From Noviherbaspirillum autotrophicum (GTDB lineage: Bacteria > Pseudomonadota > Gammaproteobacteria > Burkholderiales > Burkholderiaceae_D): a stretch of 64,000 nucleotides of DNA. Position 1 is the stretch's first letter. Each line of letters opens with the position of its first letter. The stretch covers positions 3,685,561 to 3,749,560 of the forward strand of contig NZ_JWJG01000028.1 of assembly GCF_000818395.1 (NCBI RefSeq). Reading direction: 5' to 3'. Under the pieces are notes generated by a model that had not been told where the DNA came from, did no database searches, and saw nothing but the letters and a program-made list of their open reading frames with translations. Both the position numbers and the translations under genes were made by a program. This document shows positions 13,136 to 21,971 of this stretch, piece after piece.

Positions 13136-14822
13136 ATTCGTCTTCCCCTACCAATGCGCCGCCTTCGATCGGCGTCGCATATACATGTTCCTTGAACGGC
13201 TCGACGCCGATGCGGCGCACCGTGTCGATGAAGCGCTCGCCCTGCAGGCGGTCTCTCACATAGACTTGCAGCAGGCGATCGACCACGCCCGGCACCTGCT
13301 GGGCCGAGAACGACGGGCCAATGATCTTGCCGATCGAGCTGTGGTTGCCCTGCGCGCCGCCGATCGAAATCTGGTACCACTCGGAGCCGTCCTTGTCGAC
13401 GCCGAGGATGCCGATGTTGCCGATGTGGTGATGGCCGCAGGCGTTGATGCAGCCGGACATGTTCAGCTCGATCTCGCCGATGTCGTGCTGGAAGTCGATA
13501 TCCTCGAAGCGCTCGGTGATGGCTGCCGCGATCGGGATCGACTTGGCGTTGGCCAGCGAGCAGAAATCGCCGCCGGGGCAGCAGATCACGTCGGTCAGCA
13601 AGCCAATGTTCGGCGTGGCGAGGTGATGCGCCTTGGCCTGTTGCCAGACTTCGAACAGTTCGGATTGCTTGACGTCGGCCAGCACCAGGTTCTGCTCGTG
13701 CGTCACGCGCAGTTCGCCGAAGCTGTAACGGTCGGCCATGTCGGCCACGAAATCCATTTGTTCCGCGGTCGCGTCACCGGGCGGCACACCGGGTTTTTTC
13801 AGCGACATGACGACGGCGGCATAGCCAGGCACCTTGTGCGGCTTGACGTTGCGCTTCATCCAGTTGTCGAACGCCTTGCTTTCCGCGCGCTGCTGCTTGA
13901 GCAATGCGTCTTCGTTGGCCAGCGTTTCATACGGAGGCGGCGTGAAGTAGGCGGAGATGCGGTTGAATTCCTCTTCAGTGAGGGTGCCGGGGCCATCCTT
14001 CAGGTCGGCCCATTCTTCCTCGACCATGCGCGCAAATTCCTCGACGCCGGTGGCCTTCAGCAGGATCTTGATACGTGCCTTGAACTTGTTGTCGCGGCGG
14101 CCGTACTGGTTATAGACGCGCAGGATCGCTTCGATGTAGGTCAGCAAGTGTTGCCACGGCAGGAATTCGCAGATGAAGCTGCCGAGGATCGGGGTACGGC
14201 CCAAGCCGCCGCCGACCAGTACGCGATAGCCGATTTCGCCTTGCTCGTTCTTGACGATCTCGATGCCGATGTCGTGCATCATGAGCGCGGCGCGGTCTTC
14301 CTTGGCGGCGTTGAACGCGATCTTGAACTTGCGCGGCAAATAGGCGAATTCCGGATGGAAGGTGCTCCACTGGCGCACCAGTTCGGCATACGGGCGCGGA
14401 TCGACCAGCTCGTCGGCGGCGACACCCGCATACTCGTCGGCGGTGGTGTTGCGCACGTCGTTGCCGGAGGTCTGGATCGAGTGCATCTCGACCGAATTCA
14501 GGTGCTCCAGGATGTCCGGCACTTCTTCCAGGTTGATCCAGTTGAACTGGATGTTCTGGCGCGTCGTGAAGTGGCCGTAGCCGCGGTCGTACTTGCGCGC
14601 GATATACGCGAGCTTGCGCAGCTGCGTCGACGACAGCAGGCCGTACGGGATCGCGATGCGGTACATGTAGGCATGGCGCTGCATGTACAGGCCGTTTTGC
14701 AGGCGCAGCGGCAGGAACTCTTCTTCGGTCAGCTCGTTGGCGAGTCGGCGGCGGACCTGGTCGCGGAACTGCGCGAGGCGTTCCTTGACGATCTGATGAT
14801 CATATTGGTCGTAACGATACAT
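13128..14822 (-). CDS. cysI: Sulfite reductase, siroheme [4Fe-4S] hemoprotein subunit
   Basis: Reduces sulfite to sulfide with six electrons. 564 residues, with two ferredoxin-like half-domains and two siroheme/[4Fe-4S] domains. The cluster ligands are visible in CCPGGDFC and MSGCINACGHH (CxxxC), the nitrite/sulfite reductase signature. The context (cysDNH, CysB) indicates sulfite rather than nitrite. No flavoprotein CysJ is adjacent, so the electron donor is probably ferredoxin or an unlinked reductase. It is preceded by the TSUP permease gene and overlaps the DUF934 gene. Confidence 0.94.
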   Translation of the reverse strand: MYRYDQYDHQIVKERLAQFRDQVRRRLANELTEEEFLPLRLQNGLYMQRHAYMYRIAIPYGLLSSTQLRKLAYIARKYDRGYGHFTTRQNIQFNWINLEEVPDILEHLNSVEMHSIQTSGNDVRNTTADEYAGVAADELVDPRPYAELVRQWSTFHPEFAYLPRKFKIAFNAAKEDRAALMMHDIGIEIVKNEQGEIGYRVLVGGGLGRTPILGSFICEFLPWQHLLTYIEAILRVYNQYGRRDNKFKARIKILLKATGVEEFARMVEEEWADLKDGPGTLTEEEFNRISAYFTPPPYETLANEDALLKQQRAESKAFDNWMKRNVKPHKVPGYAAVVMSLKKPGVPPGDATAEQMDFVADMADRYSFGELRVTHEQNLVLADVKQSELFEVWQQAKAHHLATPNIGLLTDVICCPGGDFCSLANAKSIPIAAAITERFEDIDFQHDIGEIELNMSGCINACGHHHIGNIGILGVDKDGSEWYQISIGGAQGNHSSIGKIIGPSFSAQQVPGVVDRLLQVYVRDRLQGERFIDTVRRIGVEPFKEHVYATPIEGGALVGEDEYA

Positions 14823-14837
14823 CTCTCTTCCAATCTC

Positions 14838-15611
14838 TTAAAAAACCATTTTCGCGGCGACGCCGGTGAGCGTCGTGGCCAGCAAGCCGCGCAGAAATTT
14901 TTCGGGCATCGCCTTGGCGGCGAGCGAGCCGATGGTAATGCCGGGCACCGAGCCCAGCAGCAGCGTCATCAGCAGTTCCCAGTCGATCGAGCCCAGCCAC
15001 CAGTGGCCGAAGGCGGCAATGGCCGTCAGCGGCACGGCGTAGGCGATGTCGGTTCCGGCGATTTCCGCCGGGGACAGGCGAGGATACAGTAATACCAGTA
15101 TCGTTGCACCCACGGCGCCCGCGCCAATGGATGAAATGGTCACGAGGGTGCCGAGCAGGGCGCCGACCAGGATGGTGGCAATGGCGAGCTTGGCACCTTG
15201 CAGCTGCTTTTCCGGATGGGCAATCACCCACGCCTGCATGCGGCCGCGGAACAACAGCGCAATCACGGTCAGCAGCACCGAGCCGGCGATCGAGTAACGG
15301 ATGATATGGGCAATCTGCGAATCCAGCGCCCCGAAGTATTTCAATCCCAGCGTGGCCAGGACAGCCGCCGGCAGCGCGCCCATGCACAGGTGGCGCACCA
15401 CTTCCCAGCGCACCGTGCCGCGCACGCGGTGGGCCAGCGTGCCGGCAGCCTTGGTGGTCGACGCGAAAGCGAGGTCGGTGCCGACCGCGACCGTGGGGGA
15501 AACCCCGAACAGCAGCGTCAGCAACGGCGTCATCAGCGACCCGCCGCCTACGCCGGTCAAGCCGACCAGGGCGCCAACCGCAAATCCGGAAATTACATAA
15601 GAAAGAGTCAT
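14838..15611 (-). CDS. TSUP-family (TauE/SafE) sulfur compound permease
   Basis: Integral membrane protein of about 257 residues in the TauE/SafE (DUF81) family, with eight or so hydrophobic segments and the glycine-rich GLTGVGGGSLMTPLL near the N-terminus. Members move sulfite, sulfonates or similar anions. As the first gene of the cys operon, it may export excess sulfite or import a sulfur source; direction cannot be read from sequence. I chose the ATG at 15611, which has GAGG four bases ahead; a GTG at 15623 is less well placed. Confidence 0.88.
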   Translation of the reverse strand: MTLSYVISGFAVGALVGLTGVGGGSLMTPLLTLLFGVSPTVAVGTDLAFASTTKAAGTLAHRVRGTVRWEVVRHLCMGALPAAVLATLGLKYFGALDSQIAHIIRYSIAGSVLLTVIALLFRGRMQAWVIAHPEKQLQGAKLAIATILVGALLGTLVTISSIGAGAVGATILVLLYPRLSPAEIAGTDIAYAVPLTAIAAFGHWWLGSIDWELLMTLLLGSVPGITIGSLAAKAMPEKFLRGLLATTLTGVAAKMVF

Positions 15612-15745
15612 GAAGCCTCGCACAAAGGAGTACGAATCGTAATAAACTAATTCCTTATTCCAAACTACTTAGTATTTATTTGCTTATATGCTTATTTGGC
15701 ATAAACAAAAATGTGCAATAAGCCGGCAATAAATCAAGGGGAACG
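15612..15745. promoter_or_regulatory. AT-rich divergent cys operon / cysB control region
   Basis: This 134-bp gap is strikingly AT-rich in a GC-rich region and separates the cys operon (minus) from cysB (plus). It contains two GCAATAA direct repeats at 15715-15721 and 15726-15732, spaced by one helical turn, and two GCTTAT repeats further left. A CysB site is expected here from family knowledge. The cysB start has AAGGGGA just ahead of it at 15736-15742. Confidence 0.55.
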
Positions 15746-16687
15746 ATGAACCTGCACCAACTTCGCTTCGTGCGCGAAGCCGTCCGGCAAAACTTCAACC
15801 TGACCGAGGCTGCCAAGGCGCTCTACACTTCGCAGCCGGGCGTGTCCAAGGCCATCATCGAGCTGGAAGAAGAGTTGGGCGTGGATATCTTTACCCGCCA
15901 CGGCAAGCGCATCCGGGGGCTGACGGAGCCCGGCAGGGCAGTGCTGCGTTCAGTCGAGCTGATCATGCAGGAAATCGACGGCTTGAAGCGCATCGGCAAG
16001 GAATTCGCGGCGCAGGATACCGGCAGCTTTACCATTGCTACCACGCACACGCAGGCGCGCTATGCGCTGCCGCCGGTAGTGCAGGCATTCATGTACCGAT
16101 TTCCCAAGGTGAGATTGTCTTTGTTGCAAGGAAATCCGAGGCAGATCGCCGAAATGGTGCTCAAGGATCAGGCGGACATGGCGATTGCGACAGAAGCGAT
16201 TGCCAACGTGGACGGCTTGGTAACCTTGCCTTGCTATCAATGGGAACACGTGGTGGTGGTGCCGCCTGAGCATCCCTTGCTCAAATCCAAGACCATTACC
16301 CTGGAAGAAATCGCTACCTTTCCGCTGATTACCTACGACAGTGCGTTCACTGGACGCGCCAAGATCGATCATGCATTCGCGATCAGAAGTCTCAAGCCCG
16401 ATGTATTGCTGGAAGCAATCGATGCCGACGTGATCAAAACCTATGTGGAATTGGGCATGGGGGTCGGCATTATTGCAGGAATGGCATTCAATGAAGAGCG
16501 CGACAAGGGCTTGCGGGCAATTTCTGCCGGCCACTTGTTCGGCACCAATGTGTCCCGCGTGGCATTGAAGCAAGGCTCCTATTTGCGCGGCTATGTATAC
16601 AGCTTCATCGAATTGCTGACGCCGACCATGAATCGTAAGCTCATCGAGCAGGTGATGAGCGGCGAGAAAGACAACTACGAGTTATAG
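15746..16687 (+). CDS. cysB: LysR-type regulator CysB
   Basis: LysR-family activator of sulfate assimilation genes, 313 residues. It has an N-terminal winged helix (MNLHQLRFVREAVR, then SQPGVSKAIIELEEELG) and a C-terminal periplasmic-binding-like effector domain with the CysB/Cbl-type TTHTQARYALP stretch that binds N-acetylserine or related ligands. It is divergent from the cys operon it very probably controls. A Cbl-type paralogue cannot be excluded, but direct linkage to cysDNH-cysI favours CysB. Confidence 0.93.
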   Translation: MNLHQLRFVREAVRQNFNLTEAAKALYTSQPGVSKAIIELEEELGVDIFTRHGKRIRGLTEPGRAVLRSVELIMQEIDGLKRIGKEFAAQDTGSFTIATTHTQARYALPPVVQAFMYRFPKVRLSLLQGNPRQIAEMVLKDQADMAIATEAIANVDGLVTLPCYQWEHVVVVPPEHPLLKSKTITLEEIATFPLITYDSAFTGRAKIDHAFAIRSLKPDVLLEAIDADVIKTYVELGMGVGIIAGMAFNEERDKGLRAISAGHLFGTNVSRVALKQGSYLRGYVYSFIELLTPTMNRKLIEQVMSGEKDNYEL

Positions 16688-16693
16688 GCTGGC

Positions 16694-16722
16694 TCGACAG
16701 TGCCGGCACAATCGCTTAGAAT
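16694..16722 (+). promoter_or_regulatory. Sigma-70-type promoter for the Mn exporter leader
   Basis: TCGACA (16694-16699, five of six to the -35 consensus) is separated by exactly 17 bp from TAGAAT (16717-16722, five of six to the -10 consensus). It lies just upstream of the riboswitch, as required. Confidence 0.7.
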
Positions 16723-16732
16723 CCCACCCGTC

Positions 16733-16895
16733 ATTGGGGAGTAGCCGCCCTCCGAATTGCGAGAGGGGCTTGCGTCAACAGACTTGATCCATCCGCGATC
16801 ATGGCGCAAGCGACTTCAGGTTTGGCGAGACCTTTGACCATGCCGCCTCTGCGTTGGGCCGGAGGGCGCGCATGGTCATCGGTTCATGTCCGGCC
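16733..16895 (+). promoter_or_regulatory. yybP-ykoY (manganese) riboswitch
   Basis: The leader of the UPF0016 gene contains the two conserved sequence blocks of this riboswitch class: GGGGAGTAGC at 16736-16745 and CTTTGACCATGCCGCCT starting at 16832. Paired stems lie between them, for example CGCCCTCC with GAGAGGGGC. The class binds Mn2+ and turns on Mn export genes. The downstream gene is a Mn/Ca exporter family member, which fits exactly. The end boundary is approximate; the expression platform probably overlaps the ribosome-binding site near 16897-16901. Confidence 0.9.
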
Positions 16896-16906
16896 CTGGA
16901 GTGTTC

Positions 16907-17476
16907 ATGGAAGCTTTCCTCGTCTCATCTGGCATCGTCGCCCTGGCCGAAATGGGCGACAAGACGCAATTACTGTCATTGCTGCTTGCCGCCAAGTTCC
17001 GCCGTCCGATTCCCATCATCCTCGGTATTTTTGTTGCAACCATCTTTAACCATGCGTTCGCCGGCGCTGTCGGCAACTGGATCACGGCCTATGTGGGCAG
17101 GGATGCAATGCGCTGGGTGCTCGGCCTATCCTTCCTCGCGATGGCTGCGTGGATGCTGGTGCCGGATGAGCTGGACGATGTGGAAGCGAAGCCGGCGCGC
17201 TTTGGCGTGTTCGGGGCGACCGTGATTGCGTTTTTCCTCGCTGAAATGGGCGACAAGACGCAGGTGGCAACTGTTGCGCTGGCCGCGAAATACGAGCAAT
17301 TGTGGGCGGTCGTCGCCGGGACCACCTTCGGCATGATGCTTGCCAATGTGCCCGCAGTCCTGCTCGGCAGCAAAATCACGAAAGTGGTATCGATGAAGCT
17401 GGTGCATGCGATTGCGGCGGCAATTTTCGCGGTGCTGGGCGTGCTCACCCTGCTCAACGTCGGCAATCTGTTCTAG
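16907..17476 (+). CDS. UPF0016/GDT1 (TMEM165) family manganese exporter
   Basis: Integral membrane protein of about 189 residues with two copies of the family signature E-x-G-D-K-(T/S): ALAEMGDKTQLLSLLLAAKF near residue 15 and FLAEMGDKTQVATVALAAKY near 115. These repeats form the cation-binding site. Bacterial members export Mn2+. I chose the ATG at 16907, five bases after GGAG. The Mn riboswitch upstream strongly supports a manganese efflux role. It converges with the IclR gene, with no intergenic space. Confidence 0.92.
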   Translation: MEAFLVSSGIVALAEMGDKTQLLSLLLAAKFRRPIPIILGIFVATIFNHAFAGAVGNWITAYVGRDAMRWVLGLSFLAMAAWMLVPDELDDVEAKPARFGVFGATVIAFFLAEMGDKTQVATVALAAKYEQLWAVVAGTTFGMMLANVPAVLLGSKITKVVSMKLVHAIAAAIFAVLGVLTLLNVGNLF

Positions 17477-18355
17477 TCATTGCTGCTCCCGGTAGCCAAG
17501 GCGCTGCGACAACTGCTGTGCATGCGCCTGCGTTTGCAGCGCAACCGGGCTGTCCCACCCATGCTCGATCTGGGCAGCCGATCCGACCACCGTCAGTGCG
17601 AAGCGCATCCTGCCCATGTGGTCGAACACCGGCGCGGAGAAAGCATTAAAGCCGGCGACCAGGCGCTCCGCGGCGCGCGTCCTGCCGGGCGAGCGCACTC
17701 GCCCCGGATCGAGATGCCCGATCATGCGCGCCATGCCGTGCCGCCGCGTTTCCTGCAATAGCGGTGCGAATTCCTGTGGCGATTGCGGTGCATCCAGATG
17801 TTCGCGGCGATTCTGCGCCAGTTCGGCGCGCAACAGCTCCGCTGTTTCATCTTCTGGCAGGAATGCCGCAAAACACAGGCCGCTGGCGGTGTACGTCATC
17901 GGCATCACGCTGCCGATTTGCAGGTTGATCGTGACCGGCCGGCGCGACGGCAGCAGGCGGATATAGGTCGGGCCGAAATTGCCCCAGGCTGACAAGGCGA
18001 CCGTCTCGTTGGTGGCATCGCGCAGCGCCGCCAGCGTCTGGTCCGCCAGCCGCACCGCATCCAGCCTTCCCAGTGACGCCAATCCCAGTTCAAGCGCTAG
18101 CGCGCCCAAGTCGTACAGCCCGGTTGCCGGGTTCTGTTCGACCAGGCCGATGCGGATCAGGCTCACCAGGTAGCGATGGGCCTTGGCAGCCGGCATGCCG
18201 GCACCTTTCGCCAGGGCGGACAGTGCAAGCGGGCCGGATGACTTGGCCAGCGCCAGGAGGAGCGGGCCGGCCACTTCCACCGACTGTATGCCTTGACGGA
18301 CGTCAGCGGGAGTCGTTTCGGCTGGCATGGCCGGCGGGAGAGCGGTTGATTTCAT
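17477..18355 (-). CDS. IclR-family transcriptional regulator
   Basis: 292 residues: an N-terminal winged helix (about residues 25-85, with LSALAKGAGMPAAKAHRYL as the recognition region) and a C-terminal IclR effector domain (about 100-285). It is divergently transcribed from the fumarylacetoacetase-family and VOC genes, its likely targets. The effector is unknown; IclR proteins in such settings usually sense aromatic or organic acids. Substrate identity is inference. Confidence 0.88.
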   Translation of the reverse strand: MKSTALPPAMPAETTPADVRQGIQSVEVAGPLLLALAKSSGPLALSALAKGAGMPAAKAHRYLVSLIRIGLVEQNPATGLYDLGALALELGLASLGRLDAVRLADQTLAALRDATNETVALSAWGNFGPTYIRLLPSRRPVTINLQIGSVMPMTYTASGLCFAAFLPEDETAELLRAELAQNRREHLDAPQSPQEFAPLLQETRRHGMARMIGHLDPGRVRSPGRTRAAERLVAGFNAFSAPVFDHMGRMRFALTVVGSAAQIEHGWDSPVALQTQAHAQQLSQRLGYREQQ

Positions 18356-18379
18356 GCTTGGGCGGGATTACGATATGTG

Positions 18380-18389
18380 AAATCGATTT
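18380..18389. promoter_or_regulatory. Candidate IclR operator palindrome
   Basis: AAATCGATTT is a perfect 10-bp palindrome in the AT-rich gap between the IclR gene and its divergent neighbour, followed by AT-rich DNA. Its position suits an operator controlling both directions. Assignment is by position only. Confidence 0.3.
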
Positions 18390-18464
18390 AATAATAAGTA
18401 ATTAAGGCAATGGTAAAGCAGATCGACAAGAGACGCTACCTTGCGCACCTTTCAAGGAGACTGG

Positions 18465-19460
18465 ATGAAACTTGCCACACTTAAAGATGGCACCCGCGAC
18501 GGCCAGCTTGCCGTCGTCTCGCGCGACCTCAGGACGGCGCATATCGCCGATGGTATCGCGCCGACGCTGCAACGCGCGCTCGATGACTGGGGCTTCATCG
18601 CGCCGCAACTGGAGCGAATCTACGAGCAGCTCAATGCCGGCAAGGCGCATCGCGCCTTCGATTTCGACCCGAAGCGCTGCATGGCGCCGTTGCCGCGCGC
18701 CTTCCAGTGGGCCGACGGTTCTGCCTATGTCAATCATGTCGAGCTGGTGCGCAAGGCGCGCAATGCCGAGATGCCGGAGTCGTTCTGGCACGATCCGTTG
18801 ATATACCAGGGCGGTTCCGACGACTTCATCGGCCCGGCCGACGACATCGTACTGGCGTCGGAAGAGTGGGGCATCGACTTCGAGGGCGAGGTCGCGGTCG
18901 TGACCGATGACGTGCCGATGGGGACAAAACCGGAGCAGGCAGCATCGCATATCAGGCTGCTCATGCTGGTCAACGATGTCTCGCTGCGCAACCTGATCCC
19001 GGCGGAACTGGCAAAGGGCTTCGGCTTCTTCCAGTCCAAGCCGGCCTCGAGCTTTTCGCCGGTGGCTGTCACGCCCGACGAGCTCGGCGATGTATGGCGG
19101 GAGGGGAAGGTCCACCTGCCGCTGCGCGTCACCTGGAACGGCACGCTGGTGGGGCAGCCCAATGCCGGCGTCGACATGGTGTTCAATTTTCCGCAGCTGA
19201 TCGCGCATCTGGCCAGGACGCGCAATGCGCGCGCAGGGACCATCATCGGGTCCGGCACGGTGTCGAACAAGGATACGAAGAAAGGCTACACCTGCATCGC
19301 TGAAAAGCGTTGTCTCGAAATGATCGCCGAGGGCGCGGCAAAGACGCCGTTCATGAAGTTCGGCGACCGGGTCCGGATCGAAATGCTGGATGTACACGGA
19401 AAATCGATTTTCGGCGCAATCGACCAGCAGGTTGCACCGGCTGAGCTAACTAGGAAGTAA
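18465..19460 (+). CDS. Fumarylacetoacetate hydrolase family protein
   Basis: About 331 residues, with a FAH-type C-terminal domain. The metal/catalytic region includes SEEWGIDFEGEVAVV (acidic ligands), a DVSLRNL segment, FFQSKPASSF and IIGSGTVSNKD near the C-terminus. FAH-fold enzymes hydrolyse C-C bonds of diketo acids, for example fumarylacetoacetate in tyrosine breakdown. The start at 18465 has AAGGAGA eight bases ahead. A VOC protein gene follows nine bases later and an IclR regulator is divergent, indicating an aromatic catabolism cassette. The exact substrate is not determined by sequence. Confidence 0.88.
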   Translation: MKLATLKDGTRDGQLAVVSRDLRTAHIADGIAPTLQRALDDWGFIAPQLERIYEQLNAGKAHRAFDFDPKRCMAPLPRAFQWADGSAYVNHVELVRKARNAEMPESFWHDPLIYQGGSDDFIGPADDIVLASEEWGIDFEGEVAVVTDDVPMGTKPEQAASHIRLLMLVNDVSLRNLIPAELAKGFGFFQSKPASSFSPVAVTPDELGDVWREGKVHLPLRVTWNGTLVGQPNAGVDMVFNFPQLIAHLARTRNARAGTIIGSGTVSNKDTKKGYTCIAEKRCLEMIAEGAAKTPFMKFGDRVRIEMLDVHGKSIFGAIDQQVAPAELTRK

Positions 19461-19469
19461 GGAGGGATC

Positions 19470-20033
19470 ATGGATTCGGTCACTACAACGCAGGTCGGAT
19501 TGCCGGCCGCTTTGCCGGCAGCCGTGCCGATTCACGGGTTGCATCATTTCGCGTACCGCTGCCGCGATGCGGAAGAAACGCGGCATTTTTATGAAGACAT
19601 CCTCGGCCTGCCGCTGTTTCACTACATCCGTTCCGACGTCGTGCCGTCCACCGGCGAATATTGTCCGTACGTGCATATCTTCTTCCGCATGACGGATGGC
19701 TCCTGCCTCGCGTTTTTCGATCTGGGCGACGACATGGCGCCTGCGCCGTCATCGAATACGCCGGCCTGGGTGAACCACATCGCGTTGCGCGTCGATACGG
19801 TCGAGCAGCTGGAAGCGATGAAGGCGCGGCTGGAAGCGCTCGGCATCGACGTGCTCGGCGTGACCGATCACCGCGTGTTCAAGTCGATCTATTTCTTCGA
19901 TCCGAACGGTATCCGTCTCGAACTGTGCGCGCAGCTGGCGTCCAATTCACAGATGTTTGCCGAGCAGAAGGGCATTCGCGACAAGCTTGTCGCCTGGTCG
20001 AAGGAAAAGGCGGAGCGGCTCGCCAAGAAATAA
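19470..20033 (+). CDS. VOC-family (glyoxalase/extradiol dioxygenase fold) protein
   Basis: 187 residues with one vicinal-oxygen-chelate domain. Candidate metal ligands are the His of LHHFAYRCRD (about residue 26), the His of WVNHIALRVD and the Glu of GIRLELCAQ. The C-terminal 30 residues form a charged helix. It is co-transcribed with the FAH-family gene (9-bp gap, preceded by AAGGAGG), so it probably acts in the same pathway, as a dioxygenase or isomerase. No specific reaction can be assigned. Confidence 0.82.
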   Translation: MDSVTTTQVGLPAALPAAVPIHGLHHFAYRCRDAEETRHFYEDILGLPLFHYIRSDVVPSTGEYCPYVHIFFRMTDGSCLAFFDLGDDMAPAPSSNTPAWVNHIALRVDTVEQLEAMKARLEALGIDVLGVTDHRVFKSIYFFDPNGIRLELCAQLASNSQMFAEQKGIRDKLVAWSKEKAERLAKK

Positions 20034-20113
20034 GCGATCCTACGATGCCTCGCTTTGCCGCAAGAGCGTGGCGTGTAGTTCGGCTGTAACGCCGGATATG
20101 GAGCTAGGGTGCC

Positions 20114-20138
20114 GTCCTGCCGGCATCCGCGGCAGGAC
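20114..20138. terminator. Inverted repeat between the VOC gene and cheA
   Basis: GTCCTGCC (20114-20121) and GGCAGGAC (20131-20138) form a perfect 8-bp stem with a 9-base loop in the convergent gap. No U-tract follows directly on either strand, so terminator function is uncertain. Confidence 0.4.
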
Positions 20139-20153
20139 GTGCGCACAAAGATT

Positions 20154-21971
20154 TTATGCGGCCAGGCGGTTGGACAGGATCTTGCACCCGTCCAGCAGGA
20201 AGGCAAGGCTGATCACCAGCACCAGTTCACCCTCGGCGGAGCGCGCCGTGCCGTTGACGCCCGGGACCGCTATCGCGGTCAGCGGCTTGATCACCAGATC
20301 GGCCGTGCCATCCACGCCTTCGACGGCAAGAATGTACGGGTGCGGCGCGGCGATCACGATGCCGACCTTTTCCCGGCACGGCTCGTAGCCCAGGATTTCC
20401 GCCAGCGAGCGCACCGCCAGCGGCCGCCCCTGGTCGCGCAGCACCGGGGCGCCGCCGACTTCCGCGAATTCTTCCGGCAGCTCGACTACACGCTGCACCA
20501 CCGCCATCGGCATCGCCAGCAGGGCGCCGGAGGTGCGCACCAGCATGGTCGGCACGATCGACAATTCGATCGGCAGGCGGATCGTGAAGCGTGTGCCTTC
20601 GCCCAGCTCGGAATCGATACGGATGGCGCCGCGATGCTTTTCCACCGCCGTCTTCACCACGTCCATGCCGACGCCGCGCCCCGACACGCTGGAAGCGACT
20701 TCCTTGGTCGAAAAGCCGGGCAGGAAAATCAGCTGCAGCGCCTCTTCCTTGGTCTGCGCGGCATTGTCGCCGATCAGGCCCTTGGAGAGCGCCTTCGTGC
20801 GCAGGCGGTCGGGATCCATGCCCTTGCCGTCATCGGATACTTCGATCATCACGCTGCTGCCTTCCTGCCAGGCTTTCAGGCGGATGGTGGCTTTCGCCGC
20901 CTTCGGGGTGGCGGCGCGCTCGTCGGCAGTTTCGATGCCGTGGTCGAGCGCGTTGCGCAGCATGTGCACCAGCGGATCGTACAGGCTGTCGACGACGACG
21001 CGGTCGACTTCCGTCTCCGCGCCTTCGATCACCAGATCCACGTCCTTGCCGAGGTCCCTCGCCAGTTCGCGCACCAGGCGCGGGAATTTCTGGAACAGGC
21101 GGCCGACCGGCTGCATGCGCGTGGACAGCGTCGCGCGCTGCAGTTCGGTCGAATAGCGCGAGGCCCGCGCCAGGGTTTCGGCCAGGGTCGACATGAGTGC
21201 GGCAGCCTGGCCTTCGAACTTGAACTGCGCCAGTTTTTCCAGCAGCACGGCGGCCTGGTTGGCGGCCTGCACCGATTCGCCGGCCACTTCCAGCAAGGCG
21301 TCGAGCTTGATCGCATCGATGCGGATGGTGTCTTCCTTGACTTGCGCGATGACCGGTTTGGCACCATCTTCGGCAGCCGCTTTGGCGATCGGCGTCACGG
21401 TTGCCGGCGCGGCGGGCGCAGCGGCAGCCGCTTGCGGGGCGGGCAGCGTGCCGGCGGGGACGACGGCGCGGTACAACGCTTCCCAATCCAGGTCGCCGCC
21501 GGGCAGGGTGGAGGCCGATGGCGTGGCTGCATCCGGGGCGGACTGCGCCGGCGCTGTGGCCGGTGCCGCTGCGGTGGGCGCAGTGGCCTTGCCTTCGATG
21601 GCCTGGGTCAGAATATCCTTGAGCGCTTCCGGCATTGCCGGCAGCGCTTCCGGCGCAGCGCCGTTGGCCAGCTGCTTGAGCTGGTCGCCGACAAAGCCGC
21701 TGGCTTGCAGGCCGGCTTCGATCGCCGTCGGCGTCACCGGCACTTTGCCGGTGCGCAGGCCGTCGAACAGGTTTTCAGTCAGGTGGCAGGCGGACACGAT
21801 TGCCGGCAGGTTCATGAAACCGGCGCCGCCCTTGATGGTGTGGAAGGAGCGGAACAGCGCGTTCAGCGTATCGGTATCGTCCGGGTGCCGTTCGAGCGAG
21901 AGCAGGTGCTCTTCCACGTTCGTTGCGAGATCGAGCGCCTCGACAACGAAATCCTTGAGCATGTCATCCAT
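20154..21971 (-). CDS. cheA: CheA-type chemotaxis histidine kinase
   Basis: 605 residues. The P1 (Hpt) domain holds the phospho-acceptor His44 (SFHTIKGGAGF). An Ala/Pro-rich linker (about 128-210) occupies the place where the P2 response-regulator docking domain would be. P3 dimerisation, the P4 kinase domain (ALDHGIE, DDGKGMD, GRGVGMDVVK) and the P5 CheW-like domain (from about residue 470) follow. Its start overlaps the cheZ stop as TAATG. No cheY, cheW or receptor gene is adjacent. It could be a chemotaxis or an alternative Che-like pathway kinase. Confidence 0.92.
   Translation of the reverse strand: MDDMLKDFVVEALDLATNVEEHLLSLERHPDDTDTLNALFRSFHTIKGGAGFMNLPAIVSACHLTENLFDGLRTGKVPVTPTAIEAGLQASGFVGDQLKQLANGAAPEALPAMPEALKDILTQAIEGKATAPTAAAPATAPAQSAPDAATPSASTLPGGDLDWEALYRAVVPAGTLPAPQAAAAAPAAPATVTPIAKAAAEDGAKPVIAQVKEDTIRIDAIKLDALLEVAGESVQAANQAAVLLEKLAQFKFEGQAAALMSTLAETLARASRYSTELQRATLSTRMQPVGRLFQKFPRLVRELARDLGKDVDLVIEGAETEVDRVVVDSLYDPLVHMLRNALDHGIETADERAATPKAAKATIRLKAWQEGSSVMIEVSDDGKGMDPDRLRTKALSKGLIGDNAAQTKEEALQLIFLPGFSTKEVASSVSGRGVGMDVVKTAVEKHRGAIRIDSELGEGTRFTIRLPIELSIVPTMLVRTSGALLAMPMAVVQRVVELPEEFAEVGGAPVLRDQGRPLAVRSLAEILGYEPCREKVGIVIAAPHPYILAVEGVDGTADLVIKPLTAIAVPGVNGTARSAEGELVLVISLAFLLDGCKILSNRLAA

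Noticed and set aside
12993-15092. Long open frame (about 700 codons) antisense to the sulfite reductase gene
   Set aside because: High GC with strong codon bias opens the opposite frame; the sense strand encodes a clear CysI with all cluster ligands. The antisense product has no recognisable motif.
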